A DNA stretch of 64,000 nt from contig JAGTXZ010000009.1 of NCBI GenBank assembly GCA_018398575.1, forward strand, positions 682,001 through 746,000, given 5' to 3'. This document shows positions 37,601-48,992 of the stretch, piece after piece. Each line of letters begins with the position of its first letter. The stretch's first letter is position 1. The notes under the pieces are model-generated. The model did not search any database and had not been told where the DNA came from. It worked only from the letters and a program-made list of their open reading frames with translations. The stretch comes from Ampelomyces quisqualis. Lineage: Eukaryota > Ascomycota > Dothideomycetes > Pleosporales > Phaeosphaeriaceae. Position numbers and translations under genes: made by a program.

Positions 37601-39082
37601 TTCATTTCGTCTTGGGAACTGGACCATAGTATGTAATAATAGCTAGTGGTCTTATTCCACCCGTTGCAACAGGCCGAAGTACTGACGCGCTTTAGACACA
37701 ACTTAGCTAAGCGATAGAAACGATGATGATATTACGGGACGCTATTATGACTAAGAACAAAACAATGTTTTTCATCATGGCGTTTGAACTGGACCGAACT
37801 CTACCTGAGAGCGAATCCTGCATAGCGGGTGTGGTTTCTACATCACGTCTGCTTCTGGACCTCCCGTGAACTTTTGTATAACATGGTTTCTGCGATAGCT
37901 GGTGTTCGCCATGACGTTGTACACTGTTCTAGCTGTTGTTCACTGCTACATAGCTATCTGATAATTGGCCTCGCTTCGGAACCCGAATTCCAAACCAATG
38001 ATCCAGAGAACGGCTATGCCCGACGGCACAACGAATCACTAAATATCAGGATGACTGAAGCTATATCAGTAAAGGCGAATGATAATGTCCCCATACTTAG
38101 GTCAGGCCTGCACAACTGTGATAATGGAAGTTGAACATGACAACTACGCATACTACGCGAAGCTACAGAAACATACCGCACGTCAGGGACAACTGTTGCT
38201 CCGCCTCTGCTAGAGAAGTATTGTCAAACCTTGACATGGAAGTCAATCAGCAATCAGTGGCACAGTAACGTAGGCTGCCTTACAAGTGCTCTCGAATCTG
38301 TTGATATCGTCAAGTTCGACGGAGCTTGAAGTCGTGGAGGAGGACGAATTAGCGAACGTCGCTTCCGAAGTCCGGAAGATATTCCGAAACCCCACAGCTT
38401 CTCCAAAGCACCACAATCTTCCCATCGCAACATTCGGGCGGATGGATCCACATCCGCATAGATACATCCGCAACACTTTGGAACATTCGATCCCCCGAAG
38501 AATGCCACAATCGCGCGATCCTGCAGCTGATGCCTGAGGCGCCAGATGGTTAGCCTGCTGCGGTACCGGAGACTGGACTTGGCGCACATATACTTTTACT
38601 CGGATGTACTTTTGGACGGGCACCAGCTGTAGCCGCCGATCGCATTTCTAGGTCAGAAGCATTATTCCGATCGATTGGGCACCCTTGATCGACCGGCCCA
38701 ACGTCTAGCGAGTCCTAAGCTGGTCATGGCAGCAATTGCGATCGAACGTGAAAAGCGCAGCTATACTCGAAACGGACCAGAATCGACCGCTAGTTCTAGC
38801 TCATAGGGTTTTTCACTCAACGACGACTGCAATGTAGTATCGCGGCCCGCAAAATATCAAGTAGCCGTCCCATGACTACAGTCCACTCGACTTGTCAATC
38901 AACGCGCGTCTCTCGCAACCTCGACTCAACTCTTGGACACGAAACGCTTAATACTTCCACTCTGACACTAGTCCCACAAACTGGCGCTTCTAAAACTCCA
39001 CAATTCCCTCGTCACATTCTGTCTACCACCGTCCACCACCCAATCGGCCATACGGCCACAACTAGCATCTGGAGAGGCGTCC
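34692..39082. other. Gene-poor region rich in the TACGGAGTA motif
   Basis: No conserved gene could be recognised in 4.4 kb. Five exact copies of TACGGAGTA or its complement lie here (35012, 35612, 35668, 36089, 37402), together with near-copies. Open frames such as 36282-36905 overlap others on both strands and show no domain. Confidence 0.5.
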
Positions 39083-40050
39083 TCAGTCGTGCCCCGTCAT
39101 ATCATCTTCTGGAGTTGGATTGCAACCTTCGCAGTCGGGGATGTCCGTAATAAGCGGTGGTGTCAGCCACCCTTTAGCTTCGACGACAGAGAATGCTCTA
39201 GCGAATATCCTCGCGAGTTTCATATACCCGCTGGGTTTGAAGTGTGTGGAGTCGCTGTAGTCCTCGGGTAGGAGCTGTTTGGTCTGCATGTCGGCGATTT
39301 CGATTTTCCGACCCTTCTCTCGGAGTTCGCGTGCCAGATCCTTGTATCCCGAATTCGCTGTGTTGATATAACGTTCGTTGGAAGGGTCTCGGTTTGGAGG
39401 TAGAGTCGCAAGGATGATGGTAGTTCCCTTGACCTCTGTGAAAATCTTCTCCAGCAGAGATCTCATGCGGTCTTTCGTCGAACGAGCATACTCCATATTC
39501 GAGTCGCGCTTGGCGTGGAGGCAGTCGTTCGTTCCAAGGAGAATAAGAACGAGATTGGGTTTTTGAGTCGTCAGGACGGGCAACATTTTCAAGCCTGCTT
39601 GGCGGATTTCCACCCCCGGCCACCCTTCGTGCTGACGATCGGAGAAGTCGCCCTGGGCGCGACTACCAACCATGTTGACGGGGTAGCCAAGGGAGCGGAG
39701 GTATTGAAGCAGAGGCTTCCGGTACCCATTCTGAAGCTCTTGGGGGATGCCCTTGTCCCAGCCTTGGGTAAGGGATGCACCTAGTGGCACTGTATTTTAT
39801 ATGAGCATATCGATCTCCCTGGTTTTGTTGAGGGTGTGCGAAAAAGTAAAGCTATGTCGCAAGTACACGTACTGAGACGGAGTAGTGGCTTCTCAGTGCC
39901 TCGAGCTTTATCGAAGTTATGCCTCGCAGTGTTCGAGGTCGCCTCGTGGAGGACGCCGCGTGCCTGGCGAGGTGAACCATGAACAGCTGTGGATAACAGA
40001 CATTGTATGATGACGAGAACGCAAAAAGCGAGAGCCAAAGGGCGTCGCAT
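39083..40050 (-). CDS. Secreted SGNH/GDSL-type hydrolase
   Basis: This is a probable extracellular esterase or lipase-like hydrolase of 294 residues. Exons are 39873-40050 and 39083-39789, with an 83-bp intron. A signal peptide is visible at the N-terminus (MRRPLALAFCVLVIIQCLLS). SGNH block I reads LMPLGASLTQG, with Ala in place of the usual Asp after Gly; the nucleophile is the following Ser. Block III is LLGTND and block V is DSTHFKPSGY, giving the catalytic Asp and His. The variation in block I is common in fungal relatives. Natural substrate (lipid, acetyl-xylan or other ester) cannot be told. An in-frame ATG at 40080 would add ten residues before the signal peptide. The downstream tail is acidic and Cys-containing. 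Confidence 0.85.
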
Positions 40051-41202
40051 TTTTGGTTGAGACAGTGTGCTGAGAAGCATACATGAAGTGTGATTGAATT
40101 TGAACAGTGGAGGCGTAGGCAAGCTAAGCCTCATCGGGCCGATAAACAAACCAACGAAGGGTTCTGTGAATGATTTCCAATGTCGGGTGCCCCCCTAGTC
40201 GACGCACAGAGGGGTCGGCACGAGAGTAGACGCAAGAGCTAGTGAAATCTCTGGAATGGAGAGCGTGATCCATGGCTCCATTACGGAGTACACGCCACTG
40301 TTCTTGTTTGCTGTCTCTCGAGGGCTTCCGGCGCATGCAGCGTCAAGCAGCTGTGAGACATGGTCACGTGAGTCGGCGTTCTCGCGTAGCCTTGACAGCG
40401 CGTAGACGCGAACTCGAACTCGGCTCGGTGGTCCGTGCAGCAATCCCGCGATAAGGAATTGTCTCTACTTGCCTGACTTCACCTGCGCAGGGCGAGTGAT
40501 GGCATGTTGATGTGCATCGCACCATGGGGCGGCTCTTTGTGGAGATGGAGATGGAGATGGAGATGGAGATGGAGATGGGGATGGAGATGGAGATGGAGAT
40601 GGAGATGGAGGTGGAGATGGAGATGGAACCACCAGGCTTGCTTGTTCTGGCATCGCCGACGGTAGGCGCGTTCAACAGTCCAGCATCGCTCCGGCTGCCT
40701 TGTTCCTCGACAGCAGCAGATGGCGTACCGGTATCTCGTCACGTGCTGGTGTACTCTGAAACCGGGTACTTACTGCTTCGTACGGAGTAATCCAGGCGCC
40801 AACCGCTAGGCTTGTCCCGCCAATGCACGGCCGCCATGACGCTCGTGAGTCGTGAACAGCGAACAGCGAACAGCGAACAGCTCCCATGGCGAGTTCCAAC
40901 TTCCTGCATGCACGGCGGCAGCTACCGCCAGATATGCGCGCTAGACACCCCCAAAACCGTCTGCATGGTGCCGTCTCGTCCTTTGCTGCCCCATAGACCC
41001 ATCATTGACCGCGTCCACCTACATTCCCTCCCTACACTGTCTTTCTTGGCCCGTCTGATTACTACCTGGTACATAGCTGCATTGTTTGTCTATACCCTGC
41101 GAGCTCCACACCGACACCGCTGCCCGCGCCCTGCAGCACGCCTCGCTCGTTATTACATCCTGCTAGCTTTCCTCGGAACCATCCTCAGCGCACCCACCCA
41201 CC
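40051..41202. other. Divergent intergenic region
   Basis: This is shared upstream DNA of the SGNH hydrolase (-) and GH63-like gene (+). It holds a hexanucleotide tract (40541-40627), two TACGGAGTA copies (40282, 40781), and CACGTG E-box-type palindromes at 40365-40370 and 40740-40745. No further gene was seen. Confidence 0.5.
40541..40627. repeat. GGAGAT hexanucleotide tandem repeat
   Basis: About 14 copies of GGAGAT run from 40541 to 40627, with two single-base variants (GGGGAT and GGAGGT). The tract is strongly purine on one strand, so triplex-type structure is possible, which is inference. It lies about 0.6 kb upstream of the GH63-like gene. Confidence 0.95.
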
Positions 41203-44200
41203 ATGGTCCTCATTGAGAACCAAGAGTACCTCTGTGAAGAGGAGAAGCGCCTCCGGGCCGACCGCGAACGCACCGCCTATTGGAAGCGATGGGGCCCTTA
41301 TGTCGCCGAAAGGCAATGGGCCACGGGTGAGAGCTCCTGCTTGTGTTCTGCCGACGACTAGACTGACCTGTTGCTAGTTCGCGAGGACTACTCGTAGGTG
41401 ATCCAGCATTGCTCTGACGTGTGCGCTGCTAACAAACCCTCAAAGCCATGATGGAGATGCCTGGAGCCGTATGTACTCGTCATCTACGTCACTAAGCCTC
41501 ACTAAGCAGCCTACAGACTTCACGCACGACATGGCACGCTCGCGCGCTTTCCGCTGGGGCGAAGACGGCATCGCCGGTGTCTGCGATTCACACGGTCTTC
41601 AGAACGTCGCTTTTGCCTTCTGGAACGAGAAGGAGTGCGTGCACTACCAACCATCCCGGCATTACCATGGCAAGTCTAACATGACACAGCCCATTCCTCA
41701 AGGAGCGATTATTTGGTCTGTCGAATCCACAAGGCAACCACGGCGAGTCGTTGAAGGAGGCACATTTCCACCTGGACAACACACCCACAGTACGGCCGCA
41801 TTCCCTTTACCCCCAACATAGTCACTAATTAAGTACACAGCACTCGTACATGAAATTCCTCTACAAGCTTCCGCAGCGCGCATTCCCATACGAAGACCTC
41901 ATCAAGACGAACGCGAAGCGAACACGACTCGAGCAGGAATACAACCTCGTCGATACTGGCATCTTTGACGACGATCGTTACTGGGATATCTTCATTGAGA
42001 CCGCGAAAGAGGCAGACGATGCTGAAGAGCTACTGTTCCGAGTCACTGCGTACAATCGTGGATCTGAGCCCGCGCCGTTGCACATCGTGCCCCATGTATG
42101 GTTTCGCAACACTTGGGCCTGGGGTCATGAAGACGAGAGCAAAAAGCCGTCCATCCGCAAGGTTGGGGCTACCACTGCACAGTCAAAGCACCACAAGCTC
42201 GGCGATCGCTTTTTCCAGCTTTCGCCATCCCCAGGCACTGGCTCTAGCGGCGACGACGTGCAGCCAGAGCTGCTCTTCACAGACAACGACACGAATTACA
42301 AAGCTCTTTGGGGAGTGGAGAACAAGACTCCATATGTCAAGGACGCCATCCACCGCCGCATTGTCGACGACGACACAGAGGCGGTAAACCCTGCCAATGT
42401 AGGCACAAAATGTGCTGCTTGGTATGCATTCGACGAAGATGAGGGCGTGCCGCCAGGCGAGTGCGCCGTAGTCCGTTTCAGGCTCTCCAGGAGAAACGAT
42501 GGTTACCTAGACGAAGAGTTGTTTGATGACATTGTTGAGCAGCGCCGTGCCGAAGCCGACGAGTTCTACTACAGGATCAGCCCACTGCCAATGGCTGATG
42601 ACCTGCGAAACATTCAGCGCCAAGCTTTCTCGGGAATGATGTGGTGCAAACAGTACTACCACTTCGTTTGGGATCAGTGGGCAAACGGTGATCCTGGTAT
42701 GCCACCTCCACCACCTGGACGCAAGGCTATCCGAAACAAAGAGTGGAAACACATGTACTTGGACGACATCTTGTCAATGCCGGACTCCTGGGAGTATCCC
42801 TTCTTCGCTGCTTGGGACAGCGCTTTCCATTGCATTCCGCTCGCCATGATCGACCCGGACTTCGCAAAGAAGCAGCTGGATCTCTTCACTCGCGAATGGT
42901 ACATGCATCCCAATGGCCAACTGCCCGCCTATGAATGGAACTTTGGCGATGTGAACCCGCCAGTGCATGCCTGGTCCCTGTTCAGGGTGTTCAAGATTGA
43001 GCGCAAGATGTATGGTCGTGAAGATTTCGACTGCCTTGAGCGCGTGTTCCAAAAGTTGTTGTTGAACTTCACATGGTGGGTCAATCGCAAGGATGCTGAT
43101 GGCAAAAACATCTTCGAGGGCGGTTTCTTGGGCTTGGACAACATTGGTATTTTCAATCGATCCGATCCCCTCCCGACTGGAGGTGTCCTCGAGCAGGCTG
43201 ACAGCACCGGCTGGATGGGATTCTACTGCCTCAACATGCTGAACATTTGCTTGGAGCTCGCAAAGCGCCGCCGCATCTACGAAGACATGGCATCCAAGTT
43301 CTTTGAACACTTCATTATGATCAGCGACGCGATGCAGTACCGGACTGGTGGCGAATCCAAACCCCTCTGGAACGAGGAAGATGGCTTCTATTATGACGCG
43401 ATTTCGTGGGGTGGTCCCTGGAGCCATCAGATGCCTGTTCGTTCTCTTGTCGGCCTGATCCCGCTCTACTCGACTTTAACTCTTGAACCCGAAGTCATCA
43501 ACAAGCTGCCCAACTTCAAGAAGCGATTGAACTGGTTCATCAACAACCGCAAAGATACAGCTGAGCGCAACATTGCGTCCATGAAGAAGCGTGGCCAAGG
43601 CGATCGTCTGCTCCTTTCCCTCGTCAGCGAGGACCGCCTGAAGCGCATCATGATCAGGATGCTGGACGAGAATGAGTTTCTTGCAGAGCACGGCATTCGA
43701 TCTCTCTCCAAATACCATAAGGACCACCCATATTCCATGGACGTGAATGGCCAAAAGTACGAAGTCGCTTATCTTCCCGGTGATTCGGACAGCGGCCTGT
43801 TTGGCGGCAACAGCAATTGGCGCGGCCCCATCTGGATGGCTGTCAACTTCCTCCTGATCGAGTCATGTCAGCGATTCCATCTATATTACGGCAACGAGCT
43901 CAAGGTAGAGTGCCCGGTAGGGTCTGGCGACTACATGCATCTCGGTCACGTGGCCGAAGAATTGCAGCATCGTCTGCAGCACTTGTTCGCACGAGGTGAT
44001 GAAGGTAGAAGAGCCATCAACGACGGTAACCAGATGCTTGACTTTGATCCACACTGGAAGGACTATATGTGGTACCATGAATTTTTCGATGGTGACACAG
44101 GACGAGGTCTTGGAGCGTCGCATCAGTGCGGCTGGACAGGTTTGATTGCGAAGATGATCCACGACACCGGGTATGTTGTAATCTCGACATGTTGAAGAAA

Positions 44201-44670
44201 GTCCATTAACTTGCAACAGAATGACCTGCCGTTTACCACAAACACCGCGCACGCCCACTGGGGCTGCGGCGCATTACTTTGACGATGTCTTCACCACGAC
44301 TGGCAAGCCGAAGAAGCCCCACCACCTTCGCCGTTCTTCCACTAGCCGTAGTATCGGCTTCCGCAGTGATTGGGGGGAATCGACCAACGGCGATGACGAC
44401 GAAACAGTGTCGAGTCCAGCAAACCGCCGAGGCTCGGTCGGCTACTTGGACTCGGAGGCCATTCAGCAGAAGACTGCGATGCAAGAACGGTTGAACCACT
44501 ACGTAAGTGGTCAACTGGAGCGAGTCAAAACTGGCCTCGCAGATGTTGAGACGGACGAGTTCGAGACAACCTTGGACGGCTCGTCGGATCGGAAATCGAA
44601 TGGACATACCCGCCGCCAGCAACGCGACCGCAGCGACTACTTTGAACAGGATCCTTACTTCAGCAAGTGA
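41203..44670 (+). CDS. GH63-like glucosidase (cytosolic, YgjK/MGH1-like)
   Basis: This is a large glycoside hydrolase of 1053 residues resembling the GH63 (alpha/alpha)6-barrel enzymes of the bacterial YgjK / mannosylglycerate hydrolase type, rather than ER glucosidase I. Exons are 41203-41326, 41378-41393 (16 nt), 41446-41468 (23 nt), 41517-41634, 41690-41789, 41841-44170 and 44220-44670. Six introns are 48-55 bp. No signal peptide or membrane segment is visible, so it is probably cytosolic. The N-terminal region carries ARSRAFRWGEDG; the barrel shows FFAAWDSAFHC and YEWNFGDVNPP, and later the GNSNWRGPIWMAVN segment typical of the fold. The last 120 residues are hydrophilic, Arg/Ser-rich and probably disordered. 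The cellular sugar substrate is unknown. Confidence 0.88.
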
Positions 44671-45189
44671 GCTACGCTAACCGCAAGAGTACGATACGTG
44701 TGAAGGCTAGCAGGCGCTGGCTTGTCTGTAAATTATGGACGCGGGTTTCACAAGGCAGAGTTGTTTGACACGGCACACTGCATACTTAGACCTGACCTAG
44801 ACTAGACCTAAGATCATGACAATCTTTCCATTGCTTGTGGTCTTTTCCCAACGTTTGTGTGCCATGCTGCATTTATAGCATGACGTATGAAAGCAGCGCG
44901 GTTGCGGAAGCGGCGACCGTGCGCGCGGCTCAATGTTTGCGGGGCCCAAACACTAGCATTGAGAGCCTCGACTTGACATCAGCAAACACTCTACGTCCTG
45001 ATTTCCCCACTTGATCCCATCATATACTGCTTTTATCAAAGCTCGTTTCAGCAGCAAAAAAATTGATCACAGGCGTAGGTGCGACACATTCCACATCAGC
45101 CCTATTGCCCTGCTAACCATAGGAATGCGACGCAGACAGCGAGCAGGCTACACTTGACAGACAAGTCCTCAGACGGCCGTTCGAACGCC
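44671..45189. other. Intergenic region
   Basis: This is a short region between the GH63-like gene and MOB1. It contains 3' untranslated sequence and the MOB1 promoter. Nothing else was seen. Confidence 0.5.
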
Positions 45190-46510
45190 ATGTCTGGCTT
45201 CATAACCACAATGTTCGTCTCATCTCCTTCCAGTCCTCAATTGGCATTTCCCGCCAAATCCAAGCCCCTGCTGCCCATCTTCACATTCGCCGAAAGCCAG
45301 AGCTGCATGAACTTGAGGATGCACCTGGAAGAGCTGGGCCCTGAAGACCGGGGTCTTTGCGCCGATATAGGACGCCATGTCGACAACTCACGGGCTGGAC
45401 TGGACCTCGAGAGATCGAGGGCATCTCAAAGCCCTTTGCAGCGGATCGGAGAAGCACTGCGAACACAACAAGAAATGCGACCGAACACCAGACCCAGCAC
45501 ACCAATGTCTCCATTCGAATACCATCATAGAGCCTCTCCCGCGCCGAGCCCCACCGCATGCGAACAGACCAACTACTCTCACAAGCTCATATCTACCGCC
45601 CGCGATTCTCCGCCAAAGACAAACCCAAGGAACGTAGGAGCCACGAACCTTGAGCGCAACAATTACGATCCGACAGATATGGGCAGCATCATCAATCCAG
45701 CAGCAAGGGCTCGGGAACAGCAACCACGCAATAACGGCTATTTTGCAGGCACAAGCTTACTCTCTTCCTTCTTTAGTAATCCACGCACGCGCGCACCGTT
45801 CAAACCGCAGAAATCGAGTCGAGGCACTAGCAGTTGGCAGCTCAAGCAATATGCCGAGGCGACCTTGGGCAGCGGTAGCTTGAGGAAGGCAGTGAAGCTG
45901 CCGGAGGGCGAGGACAAGGACGAGTGGCTGGCCGTCAATGGTGAGGAATGACACAGCGTGCCTATGGATGTGAGCTAACGAACTGGCAGTTGTCGACTTC
46001 TACAATCAGATCAACCTGCTTTACGGCTCCATAACCGAGTTCTGCTCACCACAAAGTTGTCCTGAGATGAAAGCCACAGACGAGTAAGCGGTGCAAAATT
46101 CGCCCTCTTCGCTGTCTCTAACCGACAATAGGTTTGAATACCTCTGGCAAGACTCTGAGACCTACAAGAAGCCAACCAAAATGCCCGCCCCACAATACAT
46201 CGAGCACCTCATGGCCTGGGTGCAGTCCAACGTCGACAACGAATCCATGTTCCCGTCTCGCATCGGCGTGCCCTTCCCTAAGACATTCCCTTCGCTTATC
46301 CGCAACATGTTCAAGCGCCTTTACCGCGTTTACGCTCACATCTACTGCCACCACTACCCCGTCATCATTGAGTTGGGTCTCGAGCCACATCTCAATACTA
46401 GCTTCAAGCACTACGTCCTCTTCATCGACGAGCATGGCCTGGCAAATGGCAGCAAGGACTTTTGGGGCCCATTGGGAGATCTAGTCGAAAGCATGCTGAG
46501 GAGCGATTAG
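45190..46510 (+). CDS. mob1: MOB1-type kinase activator
   Basis: This is the activating subunit of the Dbf2/NDR-type kinase in the mitotic exit/septation initiation network. Exons are 45190-45940, 45990-46083 and 46132-46510, with introns of 49 and 48 bp, giving 407 residues. The MOB/phocein core occupies about residues 205-407. It contains RTRAPFKPQ, QYAEATLGSGSLR, LPEGEDKDEWLAVN, and the zinc-site pattern C-x4-C (CSPQSC) with HIYCHH. The usual fungal MOB1 is about 210-230 residues, so the N-terminal 195 residues here are an extension rich in Ser, Pro and Asn. The reading frame is open throughout it. It could be a real low-complexity tail or a retained leader/intron, with translation starting nearer the core. 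Core identification is secure. Confidence 0.88.
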
Positions 46511-46965
46511 TTATGAAGAGTTGATAAGGTTCAAGACCGGGATTGGTCTGCATTTTCTAGGCATCATTGTTCAACGGCGTTCCGAGGTTACAGGGCGGAG
46601 CATGGAATAGGATGGAGGATATCATGAGCATCTACTTTCTGACGATGTGTGAGTAGTAATGATGAATCAATTCAGCGATACGGTGCACATGTAGTTTCAA
46701 TTTCCTCTCGAAACCATTGAAGTTGTAAAGCGTGGGGAATTGCCACGGATGCATTAGACTATAGCACAACCCCAGTACTGAAAATAACAACCCCCTAAGC
46801 TTAACAATACTCGTTCCTGCACACCATCAGCCCACAACACCGTGCTTCTCAGGATACACATCACCCCACTCCATCAACCTAGCATTCACAAGATTGCCTC
46901 TCCCAGACGACATGCCTCTACGCGCTAGTAATTCCCCTCTTCATCAGCAAACACTCATGGAAAAA
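46511..46965. other. Intergenic region between convergent genes
   Basis: This is AT-richer 3' untranslated sequence of MOB1 (+) and of the BTB-type gene (-). No feature was recognised. Confidence 0.5.
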
Positions 46966-48193
46966 TCACCCCCCAAACGTACCAGCGTTCCACTTGATCT
47001 GCGCAACGAGCCCCCTATCCAGAGCCCACACAAACTCCTCAACGACCTTGTTGACCCTCTTGCCCAACTCCTCGTCGACGCAACAAGCCTCGTGTCCCGC
47101 GTCGAGTCCCCCACGTCTCAACACATCGCCTACCTTGCAGCTCTGCAGGACGTCGAGGATCTGCGTTACGGAGCGCGTAACCGGGCGATTGTGCATGAGC
47201 AGTGGGGATAAATCGTGGTGGACGAGGTAGCGCTGCAGCCCATGGTTATTGCGGGCTGTGCACATTTCGCGGTCCGAGGCGGGGCAGGTGGGGATTTTGC
47301 ATGCCGAGGGGCCGAGGAGGTGTGTGATGAGGTGTGTGAGGGTGTCGAGGAGGGTGGTCAAGTGTTTTGTGCGCGTGGCGTGGATGACGACTATAATTCT
47401 CGCATACACATAGTTGTTAGCACATGGAATCTTTGCTTTTTTTTGTGGAGATGTGGTGGGTAAGGATTTTGTTTTACACAGAGCGCGAGGCGGGAAGTCT
47501 TCTGCTGTAAAAGGTTCTTCCGAACCGGGCTTGAGAAGAGCGTTGTGCGCGTCCACTTGGCAGTGAAGCGCGAGGTGGTTGGCGAGCTTGGTGTAGTATA
47601 CATCTAGACCGAATTGCCACGCTATGTAGAGCCATTGTTCGCAGCCGATTTCGGTGATGCTGTTGTGATGCGGTCGGAGCCAGGCATCGATGTAGCCAAT
47701 TAGCAGATGATTGAGGTCGTAACGCTGGGCTAGGCGGGCGATAAAGAAGGCAGTTTCGAGACGGATAGATTGTGGTATGTTGGCTGTTGTGAGATGTGCA
47801 ATGGAGAGGATTATGTGCATGGCTTCTGGGTCGTCGTCTGGGAAATGCAACTCCGGGTCTTCCTATGGTCCGTTGCGCGACAATTTATGCGTCTTGTTCT
47901 TCATGCACGCTTCCCGCCATTTGTCGCTCAGGCCTTCGATTCGTGATTGCAGAGCCGGGATTATCCACTGGTCTGTAAAGTGGTCAACTACACCATTGGG
48001 GCCAGGAACGTGAAGAAGCGGGTTGGAGTTGTTTGGGAAGTGATGCAGACTTACAGTCTCCGCTCCCGACAATGATCCGTACTTTTGATCGCTTCTTGAC
48101 CTCTGCGTACTCAGATATGGCCGTTGCGATAGTCTTTTCCCCTTCGCTACGGACGAGGGTTACTTTTTCGCCATGGATATTGAGAAACGACAT
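46966..48193 (-). pseudogene. BTB/POZ-type protein gene with an in-frame stop
   Basis: On the minus strand three exons are proposed: 48055-48193, 47480-47987 and 47398 down to 46966. Introns are 67 bp (GTAAGT/TAG) and 81 bp (GTGTAA, CTAAC branch, GAG end). The first exon (MSFLNIHGEKVTLVRSEGEK...) and the FPDDDPEAMHIILSIAHL stretch look like the start and centre of a fungal BTB/POZ domain, used for protein pairing and Cullin-3 contacts. A TAG at 47863-47865 lies in the same frame between the two halves. No phase-compatible GT donor nearby could remove it. The protein would stop at residue 87 of about 359. It may be a recent pseudogene, a strain-specific nonsense allele, or a sequencing error. 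The BTB assignment is moderate confidence and no partner is known. Confidence 0.6.
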
Positions 48194-48381
48194 GCTGCGT
48201 AGTGACTGTATTATTGTTGCAGTGAATAGCGTGATAGCGATAGGTGGTATCGATGTCGATGTCGATGTGAAATGCGAGGTGGCATACCAATAGCTTGGTG
48301 GTTGGACTTCGATCCAGGTTCTCATGACTGCAAGCGCAGTTGACCAACATCGCAGGAACAGTGCTCACGCCTCGCGAGTTC

Positions 48382-48774
48382 TCAGGCTTGGTCCTCTCCC
48401 GTGTAGCCCATTCCTCTTCTCCACCAATTTCGTACCCTGAGCTCTTCCATCATAGCACCGTAGTCTTTAACACTCTCAACCTCCTCCAGTTTGCCGTATG
48501 CGATGCTTTGCTCTTGTGTTTTCTGCTGGTCCAGTTCCATGGCTGCAGGCTTCTTCACCAGCTGGAAATCCTTGTAACGCAGCCTTTGCACAGTGTGTAC
48601 CCAATCTTTGACCCCAGACTCTGTGCCCTGACAGTACATTATGCCCGGACACCCTCCATAGCGCAGAAGCGCAAAGATTTGGTATTTTGAAGCGGCTTGC
48701 TTCAATTTGGCAACTTTCTTGCGCGATGTGATGTGATGCGTGCGGATCAATGCATTGTGTAGTGAGCCCGACAT
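48382..48774 (-). CDS. Small DUF1115-like (RWDD2 C-terminal type) protein
   Basis: This single-exon gene encodes 130 residues. The chain begins MSGSLHNALIRTHHITSRKK and contains a pattern of HHI-S-KK, a Gly-rich turn (GGCPGIMYCQG) and W-x12-KDF. This matches what I know of the DUF1115 domain that follows RWD domains in RWDD2-type proteins. Here it stands alone, as in many fungi. The function is unknown. The longer frame upstream of 48774 starts with TTG, so ATG 48774 is the natural start. It lies 189 bp upstream of the BTB-type gene on the same strand and is divergent from the Mg2+ channel gene, 218 bp away. Confidence 0.72.
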   Translation of the reverse strand: MSGSLHNALIRTHHITSRKKVAKLKQAASKYQIFALLRYGGCPGIMYCQGTESGVKDWVHTVQRLRYKDFQLVKKPAAMELDQQKTQEQSIAYGKLEEVESVKDYGAMMEELRVRNWWRRGMGYTGEDQA

Positions 48775-48857
48775 TCCACGTCCCTGGTTATCTAAGTGTG
48801 TGCAGAGTAAAGCACAAGATCGCAATTCGATGGTTTGATGCGCGGAAGAAGCCAGAT

Positions 48858-48868
48858 CACGTGACGTC
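48858..48868. promoter_or_regulatory. Overlapping E-box and CRE-like site in a divergent promoter
   Basis: CACGTG (48858-48863) overlaps TGACGTC (48862-48868). A second TGACGT lies at 48907-48912. Both are inside the 218-bp space between the DUF1115-like gene (-) and the Mg2+ channel gene (+). Such sequences are typical binding sites of bHLH and bZIP factors; use here is inference. Confidence 0.45.
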
Positions 48869-48992
48869 GCTAGCGCTAATTGATTTTCAAAGGTCGCAAA
48901 GCCGCATGACGTGCAGGCGGGTCTGGGGCGGTGTCTCTGGACAACGACCGTATGGATCGCCTGCGAATACGGATTTTTGCGACCATTGAGTG

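Noticed and set aside
39083..40050. Loss of active site in the SGNH hydrolase because GDS reads GAS
   Set aside because: The nucleophilic Ser is present and this substitution is common in fungal relatives, so the enzyme is not considered inactive.
40512..40790. Frame encoding a Met-Glu repeat protein
   Set aside because: It is simply the translation of the GGAGAT tandem repeat.
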